Shown in pieces: positions 45,286-55,200 of a DNA stretch of 64,000 nt. How positions within the stretch are numbered: position 1 is the first letter of the stretch; every line of letters starts with the position of its first letter. The stretch covers positions 992,001-1,056,000 of the forward strand of contig JAUKTV010000011.1 of the NCBI GenBank assembly GCA_030549205.1. Direction: 5' to 3'. The stretch is from Apiosordaria backusii. Its lineage: Eukaryota; Ascomycota; Sordariomycetes; Sordariales; Lasiosphaeriaceae. A model generated the notes under the pieces. It did no database searches, was not told the DNA's origin, and saw only the letters and a program-made list of their open reading frames with translations. Both the position numbers and the translations under genes were made by a program.

Positions 45286-46950
45286 ATGGCCCCTCCGTCG
45301 GGCCTCCATCAGTCGGCCATCCCCTCTGACTTTGAGAAGCCTTTCCCGGCCTTGGTGCGCTCGTCGACCGTCCCTGCGAGCCTCAAGTCGCACCGCGCCG
45401 ACCCATCCCACCTGGCCCCCGAGGACGCCTACGCGCCCATTTCACCGCCCAGACAGGCGGGAATCTTTGACAGTGGTACCGATACGCGGCCACGGCATAT
45501 CAGGCGCAATGACACAAGCAGGAGTAGAAGCAGAAGGCGGAAGCGTTTTCAGAAGCTCCTATGGGTGAAGCAATCATGTGCGATACCAGACTGTCAGACT
45601 GTCAACCGATGGTTGCTCCCTAGCTTACACAATTAAATCCCAGATCCCGACAACTATACCGACCAAGCTACCTTCCTCGAGAACCTCCAACGCAACCCAC
45701 GGGTGCAGCCGTATGACTTCTGGCCCCTGGTCGCCGATTCGACCGTCATCTTGCAGCACGTTTGCTCCGTCACAATATTCATTGTGTGCTTCGTGGGTAT
45801 ATTCCAGGAGCGGGTGAGCCCCGTCTCAGTGGTAGGATGGGGAAGCTTCGCTACCTTTCTCGGATGGCTGCTGTGGGACTGGTGGGTGACCCAGGAAGAC
45901 CAGACCAGCGCTGGCGAAAGCGGTGACATGACAAGGAGCATTCGGGATGGGCGAATAAACAGAGAATACCGACCTCCTCGGCGACAAGACTCTACATCTG
46001 GACCAAGTCTTCACCAGCCTTTCGCAAATAACCTTAGCACGGCCAGCATATCGAGCACCTCGAACCTACCCTCAGCAGCCAGCTCAACCACCAATCTCCT
46101 TCAATACCACCACCGTCCACACCCAACCCCCCACCAGTATCCTGATAATATCTCCCAAAACCCAGCAGCACCTAAGCTCCTGACCCCGGGGCACTCCCAC
46201 TCCCGCTCCGTCTCTTCAGTCCACTCTGTGACCTCCCAGAACAGCGCCAACTCTCCCACCAGCACGAGGGGTCCAAACCACGACTTTGACTCCGATTCCC
46301 TCCCCAATACTCGCGCCTACCTCCGAGTCTCTACTATCAAATCCGCCATCCTCATCTACTTCACACTCCTGGGCCTCTCCCCCATCCTCAAATCCCTCAC
46401 CCGATCCACCTCGTCCGATTCCATCTGGGCCATGTCCTTTTGGTTGCTAGCAATCAACATCTTCTTCTTTGACTACTCGGGCGGCGCTCCCTCTCACATT
46501 ACTGGTCCTCACAAACCCAAGAAAATGCCTGTGGCTTCCCTCTCCACCAATGCCGCATTGATGGCTTCCACCGTCCTCGCCTCGAGATTACCCTCCACCG
46601 GCCAGGTCTTTTCCCTCACGCTTTTTAGCATTGAGGTGTTTGGCCTCTTTCCGGTGTTTAGACAGTACGCTAGACACAGAAGCTGGCGGTATCATGTTCT
46701 GTTGACTGTGCTGCTGGTTTTGGGAGCGGGAGGTGGGGTGGGGATCATATTGGGGGAGTCATCGGCAACAACCTGGCCGTGGAAGAGAGGGTTGGCGGGG
46801 ATGGTGGTTGGGTGTTTGATCTCGGCGGTGGCGATTGGGGGGTGTAGTTGGTGGTTGATTGGGATGCAGAAGTACAAGAATGAGATTTATGGGCCGTGGG
46901 ATCCGGCGAGGCCGATTATTATTAGTAGGAGGCATTGGGATGATGATTAG
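45286..46950 (+). CDS. GPI2: GPI2/PIG-C subunit of GPI-GlcNAc transferase
   Basis: Two exons, 45286-45577 and 45644-46950, with a 66-nt intron (GTGCGA donor, CCCAG acceptor); 532 residues. Across the junction the sequence reads RFQKLLWVKQSYPDNYTDQA, followed by NLQRNPRVQPYDFWPLVADS and ILQHVCSVTIFIVCFVGIFQ, the PIG-C signature. A second membrane block contains LRVSTIKSAILIYFTLLGLS and FWLLAINIFFFDYSGGAPSH, and further hydrophobic segments follow to the end. The family is part of the ER complex that transfers GlcNAc to phosphatidylinositol, the first step of GPI-anchor synthesis. An N-terminal extension of about 90 residues and a Ser/Thr/His-rich insert (about 165-285) lengthen it well beyond yeast Gpi2 (280 residues); such inserts are common in filamentous fungi. 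The GPI-anchored CFEM-like protein in this window is the kind of client it serves. Confidence 0.93.
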
Positions 46951-47423
46951 GTGGGTGGGTGGGAGTAGATTTAGGTGTTGTTGTTGGGTTGGTAGATAGA
47001 TGGATGGATGGGTTTAGAGGGATTGGATAGATGGGGTGCAAGATAGAAGATATAAGATACAAGGTTAGATAATTGATGGGGGAAGAGAGAGAGAGGTTTG
47101 GATATGATTGTTTATTGAGGCGTTGGGATGTTGGAGTGGGGGGGGGGGGGGGGGTGATTAGAGAGGAAGAATAGATAGATGGGGGAAAAGGTGTGGATGG
47201 TTAAAGTTTCCAGGATACTGCACTTAGAATAACTAGAGCAACTACAAGGTTGAAAAGCCTTTACTCAAAATACCAAAATGATATTATACCTGGTAAATAG
47301 ATGGGGGCAAGGTGTAGATGGTTAGGATTTTACGATACTGCAAGCAGAACAATCACAGAGAGCTTCAATGGTAAAACATCAAAATGATATTATCATTTTA
47401 CGATAGAATAAAGAAGATATAGC
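46951..47423. other. Intergenic between GPI2 and tRNA-Pro
   Basis: Contains TAGATGGATGG repeats near 46990 and a G-run of about 15 at 47139-47153. Two partly repeated segments occur: GGGG(A/C)AAGGTGT(G/A)GATGGTTA, followed by a GATACTGCA motif, at about 47181 and 47304. No gene seen. Confidence 0.4.
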
Positions 47424-47428
47424 AAAAA
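47424..47428 (-). terminator. RNA polymerase III terminator of tRNA-Pro
   Basis: Five T on the minus strand, six bases downstream of the tRNA 3' end. Confidence 0.7.
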
Positions 47429-47433
47429 TATTG

Positions 47434-47550
47434 GGGCCGAGCCAGGGCTCGAACCTGGGACCACTTGCAACAAATTGATTTGCACTTTTTTGTGTGTTGA
47501 GAAAGGAATTTTTTCCCAAAGCAAGTATGCTACCACTACACCACACGGCC
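47434..47550 (-). tRNA. tRNA-Pro(UGG), intron-containing
   Basis: Minus strand. The acceptor stem GGCCGTG (47550-47544) faces CTCGGCC (47441-47435) with one U-U mismatch at the sixth pair. The anticodon stem is CTTGC/GCAAG. The loop is TTTGGG with the anticodon TGG at 47518-47516. A 45-nt intron (47514-47470) follows position 37. The T arm is CCAGG-TTCGAGC-CCTGG. The discriminator is C, as usual for eukaryotic tRNA-Pro. The mismatch is the only weakness. Confidence 0.9.
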
Positions 47551-47611
47551 GTTTTGAAACAACTTTTGGAGTTTTTGTGTGAGATGTGGCGTCAGGTTAT
47601 TGGGTTATATG

Positions 47612-47755
47612 TGGGGAGGAGGGGGGGGAGGAGCTGAGACGGACAGGGACAGGGACAGGTGGAGAGGAGAGGAGGGGGACAGGGACAGGCAGGGAGGAGA
47701 GGAGGGGAGGGGAGAGGAGAGGAGGGGAGAGGAGAGGAGAGGAGGGGAGTCGGGA
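47612..47755 (+). repeat. Purine-only G-rich tract (GGAGAGGAGAGG / GGACAGGGACAG)
   Basis: About 140 bases almost free of pyrimidines on the plus strand, built of GGACAG and AGGAGAGG units. Many GGG runs make G-quadruplex or triplex formation plausible. Confidence 0.85.
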
Positions 47756-48066
47756 CATCTGCCGGTGGTGTGTGTGTGTTGCACGGCAGGTGAGTCAGGA
47801 GTTTTGAGGTGCAGATATATTGGGTTTTCAATTGGAGAGGGACGGGAGGGAGATGTGAGGCGGTAGACTGCAGTTGTGCCTGATTGGGTGTGAGTGAGAC
47901 CGGGCAACCTAATGAAGGAGGTTTGTGATAACGGGGGGGAGGGGGGAGGGTGCCCCGCTTTGAGGGGGGACGGGAGTCTCGAGGGAGGTTATGAGCTGAT
48001 GAGGAGACATCATTTAGTGACTGGGAGATAATGATGGTTAATTACTTGCTTTTACATGAGTTGGAT

Positions 48067-48096
48067 AGTCTCTGAGCATTTGGTCGCTCAGAGACT
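48067..48096. repeat. Perfect 11-bp hairpin
   Basis: AGTCTCTGAGC (48067-48077), an 8-base loop and GCTCAGAGACT (48086-48096). It is isolated in the intergenic region between tRNA-Pro and the WD40 gene and is not part of a recognisable RNA gene. Confidence 0.85.
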
Positions 48097-48733
48097 GGAT
48101 TAAGAGAAAAACAGCGAGCAACCAGTTTCATTCCCGTCGGGTTAGGGTTGCTGCGCCTGGCGCTTTGTCAGCGCGATAGCGCGACCACCACCTGCCGGGT
48201 TGCCCCTCACTTCCCGTCCCACCCTTTCACGGCTCGGGTTAACTCCGGGGCTAAACTCCGCCGGTGACAGTGGGTGACAGCATCCGATTTGTTACCTGCA
48301 ATGTCGTCACTATCGGTGGTGGTGACAGTGCCCGCAGGAAGGGTGGGTGGTCACTGGTTATGGCTTTACAGCGGGTATGGCGGGTGAGTGCCATTGGATA
48401 CCACCATTCGGTCAAAGGTCGGCCATCATTTTTTTGCCTCTCTCACATTTGATCACATTTGATGCATTTCCAAATACCTTACTCTGTTTTCTGAGACATG
48501 AGGACATACGGATATTTAAGCTGCGCTGATCGAGAGTGATCTGTTGGAGCGCATTTGAACTTTTGAAGCAAGCGGGACTTGTGCCTACCCCTCGCCGATT
48601 GAGGTCTTGATTATCAATCGATCGGCTTGTCACCACCCGCTGCCTGCTGGCTTATCAGGATTGAGTTGCTACAGCACTTCTTCTTTCAAGAAAACATCAA
48701 AGAACCCTCGATTTTCATCGACAGTATCAAGCA

Positions 48734-50887
48734 ATGAGTGGCGACAATTCCCAGGGAGACCCCAACGGCGGAGGACCTTGGCGGCGCCCGCAGACGCTGG
48801 AGGCGCTCTATGATGCCATCCGTGCGGCGGACGACGGCATCCCGCAAGAGGTCTTTGATAGCATCCGCGAGGAGCAGGGCGAGGAGAACTATGATGAGGT
48901 GGATCTTTGGGACGTGCTGCTAATGCAAGACCTGGCAGAATATGAGCGGATTCGTGGAACGGCGGATGGGGAACCGGGGGGGGTTGAGTTGGAGGTTATG
49001 CTCGAGGCGATCCCTGTTAGGAATGAGGATGAGCCGCCTCCGCTGGAGGGGGAGGAGGAGAGTCGGGTGTTGAGGAGGGTTGTGAGGATCACTGGGGACG
49101 GTGAGTTTTCTATGGAAAGGGGGGGGGGGGGGGTGTTGTTAGGGTAGGGGTACAAAGCTGACGATTTATAGGCGCTGGAGGTGGGCTCAACCATCACCAG
49201 ATTATTTCTTTGTTGAGAGGGCAGGATCTTACGAACATGATCTTTAATGATGCGGGGGTTGATCACATGGAGGTTGATGACATGTTGCATCAGCCGAGGC
49301 CGAACACACAAGACCCTGATCGGTTTCCCAAGGTGCCGAGTGAGGAGGGGAGGAAATTGATGGAGTCGGGATCGTTTGGGTCGTTTGATATCCATCAACG
49401 TCGACCTAGGGGTATATCGAGGAGGCTTCTTGATCGAGAGCTTGGTTTGGGCGAGGTGGAGCAGCAGAGGAACCGAGGGCTCATGCTCCAGCAGATGCTA
49501 CCGTCGACCAAGCCGGAGATGATTATTCACTACCAAAACTGTGTTTGCTGCGGGCAGTTTTCTGGTGACGGCAACTTCTTCTACACTTGCACCAAGGACT
49601 TCAAGGTGCGGTTGTATGATACGTCAAATGTGTACAACTGGAGGTACTACAAGACGTTCAGCTACCCCTTTGGTCAGTGGACCATGACCGACGCCGACCT
49701 CAGTCCTGATAACCGGTGGCTGGCCTTCACCTCTTTGCAGCCCGAAGTTGCGATTGCTCCCACCGACCCGAAGGATACTGGCGATTCATACACACTAAAC
49801 TTTGCCGGAGGGCTAGACGATGATGGGTGGGGTGGAAGCTTCGGCATTTACTCGATTCGCTTCTCCGGTGACGGGCGCCAGCTTGTTGCGGGCACAAGTA
49901 CCGACTCGGTTGTGGTCTATGATATCGAAAGCCGCACGGTGCTACATCATATTCATGCACACCTTGACGATGTCAACGCTGTTTGCTTTGCTGACAGGAT
50001 GTCGCCACACATCCTCTACTCGGGCTCGGATGACTGGTCAGTACCTATGCTCTTCCCTGTTCAGCCTCGCAGCTGGATAGCTAACCCATCTATCTGCGTT
50101 TAGCGTCATCAAAGTTTGGGATACCCGTTCCATCGGCGACACCCGGCCAGCTGCTGCCTTTGTCGGACACACCGAAGGCTTGACGTACATCGACAGCAAG
50201 CACGATGGCCGGTACATCCTCTCCAACGGTAAAGACCAATCCATGAAGCTCTGGGATCTGCGCAAAGCCATGTCCACGGACACCTTCATATCAACAAATC
50301 CCACAGCCATCACCCGGTCCGCGGATTGGCAGTTCGACTACCGATGGCAAGAATATGACGAGTCACGATGGTACCAACACCCCCAAGACAACTCGGTCGT
50401 GACCTTCCGCGGCCACAAAGTCCAACGAACACTCATCAGGTGCCACTTCTCGCCACCCAACAGCACGGACAGCCGGTATGTCTACTCTGGAAGTGCGGAT
50501 GGGCATGTGTACATCTGGAATATAGATGCCACGCTAGCAAAGAAGATCGATGTCGAATCTGCAACGGAAGCGGCCACTGGGGGCGCGGGCAGGTACAGAA
50601 ATCCGAGGTATCAATTGCACAGTTATGAGAGTCAGTGGAGCACTATTGTTAGAGATGTGGGATGGCATCCGAATGCGCCCATACTGGTGGCGAGTTCGTG
50701 GTGTGGGGCGGCGAATGATACCGGGACGGCGAGTGTCCATGGGTATAATGAGACAGAGGGGGGTGACGGAGAGGAGAGTGAGGGTGAGGGTGAGGATGAG
50801 GGGATGGCGATGGGGAGGGTGGTGGATGAGAAGTTGAATGTTCCGCAGGTGCCTGTTGGGCGGGGGTTGAGGCCGAGGATTTTCTAG
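48734..50887 (+). CDS. WD40 protein, DCAF11/LEC14B-like CUL4 substrate receptor
   Basis: Three exons, 48734-49100, 49172-50036 and 50104-50887; 671 residues. The introns are 71 nt (it contains a run of 13 G) and 67 nt (GTCAGT donor). An acidic N-terminus (EALYDAIRAADDGIPQEVFD) precedes WD repeats: KPEMIIHYQNCVCCGQFSGD, FFYTCTKDFKVRLYDTSN, GIYSIRFSGDGRQLVAGTST, NAVCFADRMSPHILYSGSDD, CVIKVWDTRS, GRYILSNGKDQSMKLWDLRK, HFSPPNSTDSRYVYSGSADG and HVYIWNIDA. The layout matches the DCAF11/LEC14B family. Two WDTR/WDLR-type ends fit the DWD box used to bind DDB1 in CUL4 ubiquitin ligases; substrate-receptor function is inferred. The second junction restores the conserved GSDDCVIKVWDTR. The C-terminus is acidic and low-complexity (EESEGEGEDEGM). 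Confidence 0.92.
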
Positions 50888-51602
50888 GGGGGGGGTGGTT
50901 TGTTGTTTGTTGTTTGAGGCGTTATCTGGGTTGGAGGCTCAAATTGTTACGATGTCTATGATGCTTATGATGATATTTGTGTTTTTGAGGTTCGAGGTCT
51001 AGGATATCGATGATATGATGGTATGGTATTTTTCTATTTTACTTTGGGTAGCGTGATGTCTAATAAAGTAGTACTTTCCGTTCTATCCATCTTCTCTATT
51101 CTGTTTACCTGCTACGAGTAGGTGTGCTCCTCAATCGTGGATCTTTCCAGGTTTATGGTAGAGGGGGGGGTTGGACAATGGGAAAGTGGGGAGTCAGTCC
51201 TACACGCTGCTCCTCACCTCAATTCATCTCCTCCCAGTGTTCCATCCTCAAAAGTACGCAGCAGGTACCGTCAAAGGCTTGTTATGAGATGCTTCTAAGT
51301 TTCTTACGTGTACCTGAGTTACCTAGGTAATTTAAAAGCCGTTGGCAGGCAGCTGCAAGGCTTCCAATTAAATACCCATTCACTTGTACAGTACGTATAA
51401 ATGGCTTGGGCGAATTGAACCCCACCAAAATCTTTTGGGTGACCCCGCGATCGCGATAAACTGCTGTTGCCGCTTGTGCTGCCACTGCCGTCCCAACCCT
51501 GGCATCATGATACCACTTTGGCATCCTTGCCCCCGTCCGTCTACGCATCTACCATTAAAACACCTTCACCGCCCAGATAACGTATTCCAATAGACAGTAA
51601 AA
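50888..51602. other. Intergenic between WD40 gene and PDCD5
   Basis: 3' flank of the WD40 gene with short T/A-rich parts and the PDCD5 promoter. No gene recognised. Confidence 0.4.
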
Positions 51603-52107
51603 ATGGAAGACGCCGAGCTCGAAAAAGTACCTTTATTCCCCTTTCCCCTTTCCCCTTTCCCCCCTTCCCCCCTGCCATTCCTCCACCACCCACTAATATC
51701 CCCTCCTACAGATCCGCAAAGCCCGCCTCGAACAACTCAAATCCCAGTCCTCCCCGGCCGGCGGCCTCCCATCATCCCTCGGCAATGGCGGTGGAAAGTC
51801 CTCCTCCGGCAGCGCAAACAAAGAAGCCGAAGCCGAAACCCGCAAGTCCATCCTCAACCAGATCCTCCACCCCGAAGCCGCCGACCGTTTAGGTCGTATC
51901 CGCCTAGTCAAGGAGCAGCGCGCGACCGATGTCGAGAACAGACTAATCACGCTCGCCCAGACGGGGCAGCTGAGGCAAAAAGTCACCGAGGAGCAGCTGA
52001 AGGAGTTGTTGAATGCGGTGGCGGATACGGAAAAGGAGGAGAAGATTGTGGTTGCGAGACGGAAGGGGTGGGAGGAGGAGGAGGATGATGATTTGTTTGA
52101 TCTTTGA
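51603..52107 (+). CDS. PDCD5/TFAR19-family DNA-binding protein
   Basis: A 24-nt first exon (51603-51626, MEDAELEK) is joined through an 85-nt pyrimidine-rich intron (GTACCT, CTACAG) to exon 51712-52107; 139 residues. The spliced sequence reads ELEKIRKARLEQLKSQ, a Gly/Ser-rich linker (about 19-40), then RKSILNQILHPEAADRLGRI, RLVKEQRATDVENRLITLAQ, KVTEEQLKELLNAV and an acidic end (EEEEDDDLFDL). This is the compact helical PDCD5 fold found in archaea and eukaryotes. The human protein is linked to apoptosis and binds the chaperonin CCT; the role in fungi is not settled. Length is close to the family norm (about 125-135). The unspliced frame from the same ATG runs into low-complexity proline sequence and is an artefact. 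Confidence 0.95.
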
Positions 52108-52376
52108 TCTTTGATTTCTCCTGCAATGTTACGTGGGATACTGGAGGAGAGGAGGGGGAGAGGGGGGGTTGGAAAGGGGAAAAAGGAATGATAGGGAGAT
52201 GATGATAATGATATCCAATTCAGTGCTTCTTAAACGAACAAGTCGGTATTCAATAATGACAATCCAGCTTTGATATTCATACACATTCATACAGCAAAAA
52301 AGTCATGATATTATACACAGCTCCCCCACCACAACAACAACAACAACAAACCCAACTGTTGTAAACAACCCCCCTT

Positions 52377-53384
52377 TTACTCCCCCCTCCCCACTCCCCC
52401 CCGTCTCCTCCTCCTCTCCTCCCTCTCCCGTCTCCTCATCTCCCTCAAATCAGGCGGCTGCTCCACCCCAAGTTCCCTCCTCAACTCCCCCACATCCTTC
52501 TCCAGCACCTCCTCCCAATAAACATTAATCACCTCCTCTGCCCGTAACCCATTCCTCACCGCCCACGGCCCATACACCCCCCAAAACCTCTCCCTCTCTT
52601 TCGGTTTCATCCCCACCAGACTAAACACCGACAGTCCCGTCATCGGAAGCAACGTATTCGCAAACTCAAACGCCTTGAGCGCCACCTCCCCTTCTCTTAC
52701 CACCGGCAACCCGGTGAGCGCGTGGTAGAAATCGTGGCACTCGCGATACCGCTGCATGACGTACGCGCATTCCTCGTCGTCGATGTATCGGACGGGTGTG
52801 CGAGTGTCGGGGGAGACGCCCTCGCGGTCGAGCCAGGAGATGTAGGTTCGGCCGACGGTGTTTTGGGGGAGGGAGCGTAAATAGGGGAGGTTGAGGGTGG
52901 TGGAGGTGATGCGGGGGCGGTCGCGGAGGATGCGGCGGCCGGTGGGGGAGAGGAGCATGGCGTTGCGGAGGCGGGGGAGGAAGTAAGGGGTGGAGGTTGT
53001 TTCGGCGAAGGTGGCGATTAAGTCTGGGGGGGGGGGGGTATTAGTGAGGAGGGCCATGGTGAGTTTGGGGGGGGGAATGAGGAACGCACCGCCTCGTCGG
53101 GGGTTTTTGAGGGATATCAGGCCGGAACCAATCGCTAAGGCGGCCTTTTCGAGGGTGGTGAGGGGGACATGGCCGGGGTAGTTTGGTGGTGGGCGGGTGA
53201 TGGAGGAGAAGAGGGAGTAGGGGCGGCGGTGGTGGTGTTGGTGTTGGTGCTGGTGCTGGTTGGTGGTATAAGAGGGGCGGCGGGATGCGACGGAGAGCAG
53301 CGCGGGGAGGAGGGGGAGGAGGAGGGAGGTTGTGGTGGTGGTTTGGCGGGCGAGGGCAGCGGATCGTCGTAGTGTCACCTCCAT
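52377..53384 (-). CDS. COQ4: Ubiquinone biosynthesis protein COQ4, mitochondrial
   Basis: Two exons, 53384-53090 and 53023-52377; 313 residues from the ATG at 53384. The N-terminus (MEVTLRRSAALARQ) is basic and hydroxylated without acids, like a mitochondrial presequence. The core begins NYPGHVPLTTLEKAALAIGS and contains GRTYISWLDREGVSPDTR, VMQRYRECHDFYHALTGLP and the HD-x2-H-x11-E metal-binding pattern that defines COQ4. KAFEFANTLLPMTGLSVFSL and INVYWEEVLEKDV follow. COQ4 organises the matrix-side coenzyme Q synthesis complex and has been linked to ring C1 decarboxylation and hydroxylation. The 66-nt intron (GTGCGT, a run of 12 C, AG) is a multiple of three without stops, so retention would insert 22 residues; removing it restores NPRRGDLIA. 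The C-terminal tail is unusually Arg/Glu-rich (RRREREERRRRRGG). Confidence 0.95.
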   Translation of the reverse strand: MEVTLRRSAALARQTTTTTSLLLPLLPALLSVASRRPSYTTNQHQHQHQHHHRRPYSLFSSITRPPPNYPGHVPLTTLEKAALAIGSGLISLKNPRRGGAFLIPPPKLTMALLTNTPPPPDLIATFAETTSTPYFLPRLRNAMLLSPTGRRILRDRPRITSTTLNLPYLRSLPQNTVGRTYISWLDREGVSPDTRTPVRYIDDEECAYVMQRYRECHDFYHALTGLPVVREGEVALKAFEFANTLLPMTGLSVFSLVGMKPKERERFWGVYGPWAVRNGLRAEEVINVYWEEVLEKDVGELRRELGVEQPPDLREMRRREREERRRRRGGVGRGE

Positions 53385-53899
53385 GGTGGGTTGAGGATAT
53401 AGAACCAAATGCGCATGCTGAATTCCAGCCGGCGCAATGGGTGGGTGAGGTCGGAAGGGTGGGATGGTTCAATCTCGGGAGCTGTCCGAAGCTCTCCGGA
53501 AGGTTGGACAGGGGGTGTGCTTATCGATAAGAGCGCAAATGATACAGATAAGGAATTGCTGGGATGTGGGCTTGTGGAGCGATTGGATGGTGAGGTCCAG
53601 GCTGAGAGGTCCAGGCTGAGACAAGATGTCCGAGTTCGTGCTTGCCAGCTTCCAGTTGGTGAGGTGGTTGCGTCTGCGGAAGCAAGGGATGGAATGAATG
53701 AGGGGGGAAGGATTTGCGGTGTAGACATGATTGTCTCATGTTTTCTTCTTCTGGCAGCAATACATAAACAGGCATTTCAGCCCGGACATTTACCCTTCTC
53801 ACTTCTCACTTACACCATCTTTTCCGCTTACCATCCTGAACATCGACCAGCCTTCAAACTCATCAAAGCCTCAAATCGCAGAGCAAACCACCATCAATC
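53385..53899. promoter_or_regulatory. Divergent promoter region of COQ4 and the SET gene
   Basis: A 515-bp region between two start codons pointing away from each other, presumably holding both promoters. I could not assign individual elements. A plus-strand open frame running through it (53409-53996) lacks motifs and overlaps the SET start. Confidence 0.55.
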
Positions 53900-55200
53900 A
53901 TGGAACACTTCAAATCAATCATGCAAGCCTACGACGAGCTCATCCATTGGGCCACCGACCAGGGAATCGAGGTCCACGGCATCGAGGCCAAGATGATGCC
54001 TGGCAGAGGCCTAGGCATGGTGGCCTCAAAAGATATTGAAGTACTTTCTTCTTCGCCTTATTTCTCTCGTACATATATATATACACATATCTAACCTCCC
54101 CCCCCCCCCAGGCCAACGAACGTCTCATCTACGTCCCCACTTCCTCCCTCCGCAGCCTCACCACCGTCCGCTCCAAAATCCGCCACGCCCTCCCCCCGCC
54201 AGCCCCCAACAACAAAGGAACCCCCGTCCATGCCCTCCTCGCAGCAGACTTAACCCTCGAAACCCCCTTCGCAGCAATCAAATACTCCGCCTGGCACGCC
54301 ATCGTCCCCACCAGAGACGAGATCTTCTCCAGCCTCCCCCTAGCCTGGCCACCATCCGACTACGACAAGCTCCACTCCCTCCTCCCGTTCCAAGCCCGCA
54401 CCCATCTATCCAAACAAAAAGCAAAGTTTGAGAAAGACTGGGAATTAATCCGAGACGTCGTCTTCCCCGCCCTGGAGATGCCCCCCAACAGAGGAACTAC
54501 CTACAAGCAGCGGTTTCTGTACAACTGGCTGCTGGTCAACACCCGCACCTTTTACCACGAGACCCCCAAGACGGAGAGACTCTCCAAGGACGACAAGATG
54601 ATCCTACAGCCCGTGGCCGACTTGCTCAATCACGCTGACGAGGGGTGCGAAGTCTCGTTTGATCTGGCTTGTTTTACCATTACGGCGGATAGGGATTACA
54701 AACAGGGGGAGGAGATTTGCATCTGCTACGGGAGGCACTCGAACGATTTCTTGATGGTGGAGTATGGGTTTTGCCCCGAGGAGAATAAGTGGGATGAGGT
54801 TTGTATTGATGAGGTGGTGTTGGAGGAGATGACGAACGAACAGAAGCAAAAGTTGGAGGAGAAGGGGTTTTTGGGGGGGTATATGATTGATGAGAGGACG
54901 CCTGGGGGGTGTTATAGGACGAGGGTGGCGTTGATGCTGAAGTGTGTGTCATCGGCCGAGTGGGAGAGATTGGTGGATGAGGGGGAGGACGGCGGGGAGG
55001 AGGTGAAGAGGCTGGTGGATAGGGTTGTGGTGAAGGTTTTGAAGAAGTACTTGAAGAAGTGCAAGGGGGCGATTGGGGAGCTGAAGCAGTTGGGATCATC
55101 GGCTGAGATGGTGCTGAAGAGGTGGCGGCAGATTCAGAAGGCGGTAGAAGACTCTTTGGGAGAACTGGAGTTGGTGGTTGTAGATGACAGATCAGACTAA
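53900..55200 (+). CDS. SET-domain lysine methyltransferase (SETD3/Rubisco-LSMT class)
   Basis: Two exons, 53900-54040 and 54112-55200; 409 residues. The 71-nt intron has a GTACTT donor and a C-only tract before its acceptor. The split-SET features are in order: EVHGIEAKMMPGRGLGMVAS (the G-x-G-x cofactor loop) and, across the junction, SKDIEANERLIYVPTSSLRS. A long insertion follows, then YKQRFLYNWLLVNTRTFYHE, QPVADLLNHADEGCEVSFDL (the NH motif) and the conserved tyrosine in GEEICICYGRHSNDFLMVEY followed by GFCPEENKWDEV. A helical substrate-binding domain of about 120 residues closes the protein. This is the cytosolic SETD3/RKM/Rubisco-LSMT class, which methylates ribosomal proteins, elongation factors or actin. 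Which substrate it uses cannot be told from sequence. Confidence 0.92.

Larger units (their letters stand above)
47551..48733. other. Intergenic between tRNA-Pro and the WD40 gene
   Basis: Holds the purine tract, the 11-bp hairpin and a pyrimidine-rich leader upstream of the WD40 start. The overlapping frames in the purine tract are low-complexity artefacts. Confidence 0.4.

Noticed and set aside
47579..47907. Several frames in both directions across the purine tract
   Set aside because: Low-complexity reading of GGAGAGG repeats; no gene features.
53409..53996. Plus-strand 195-codon frame upstream of the SET gene
   Set aside because: Spans the COQ4/SET divergent promoter and overlaps the SET start in another frame; no motif or splice partner.
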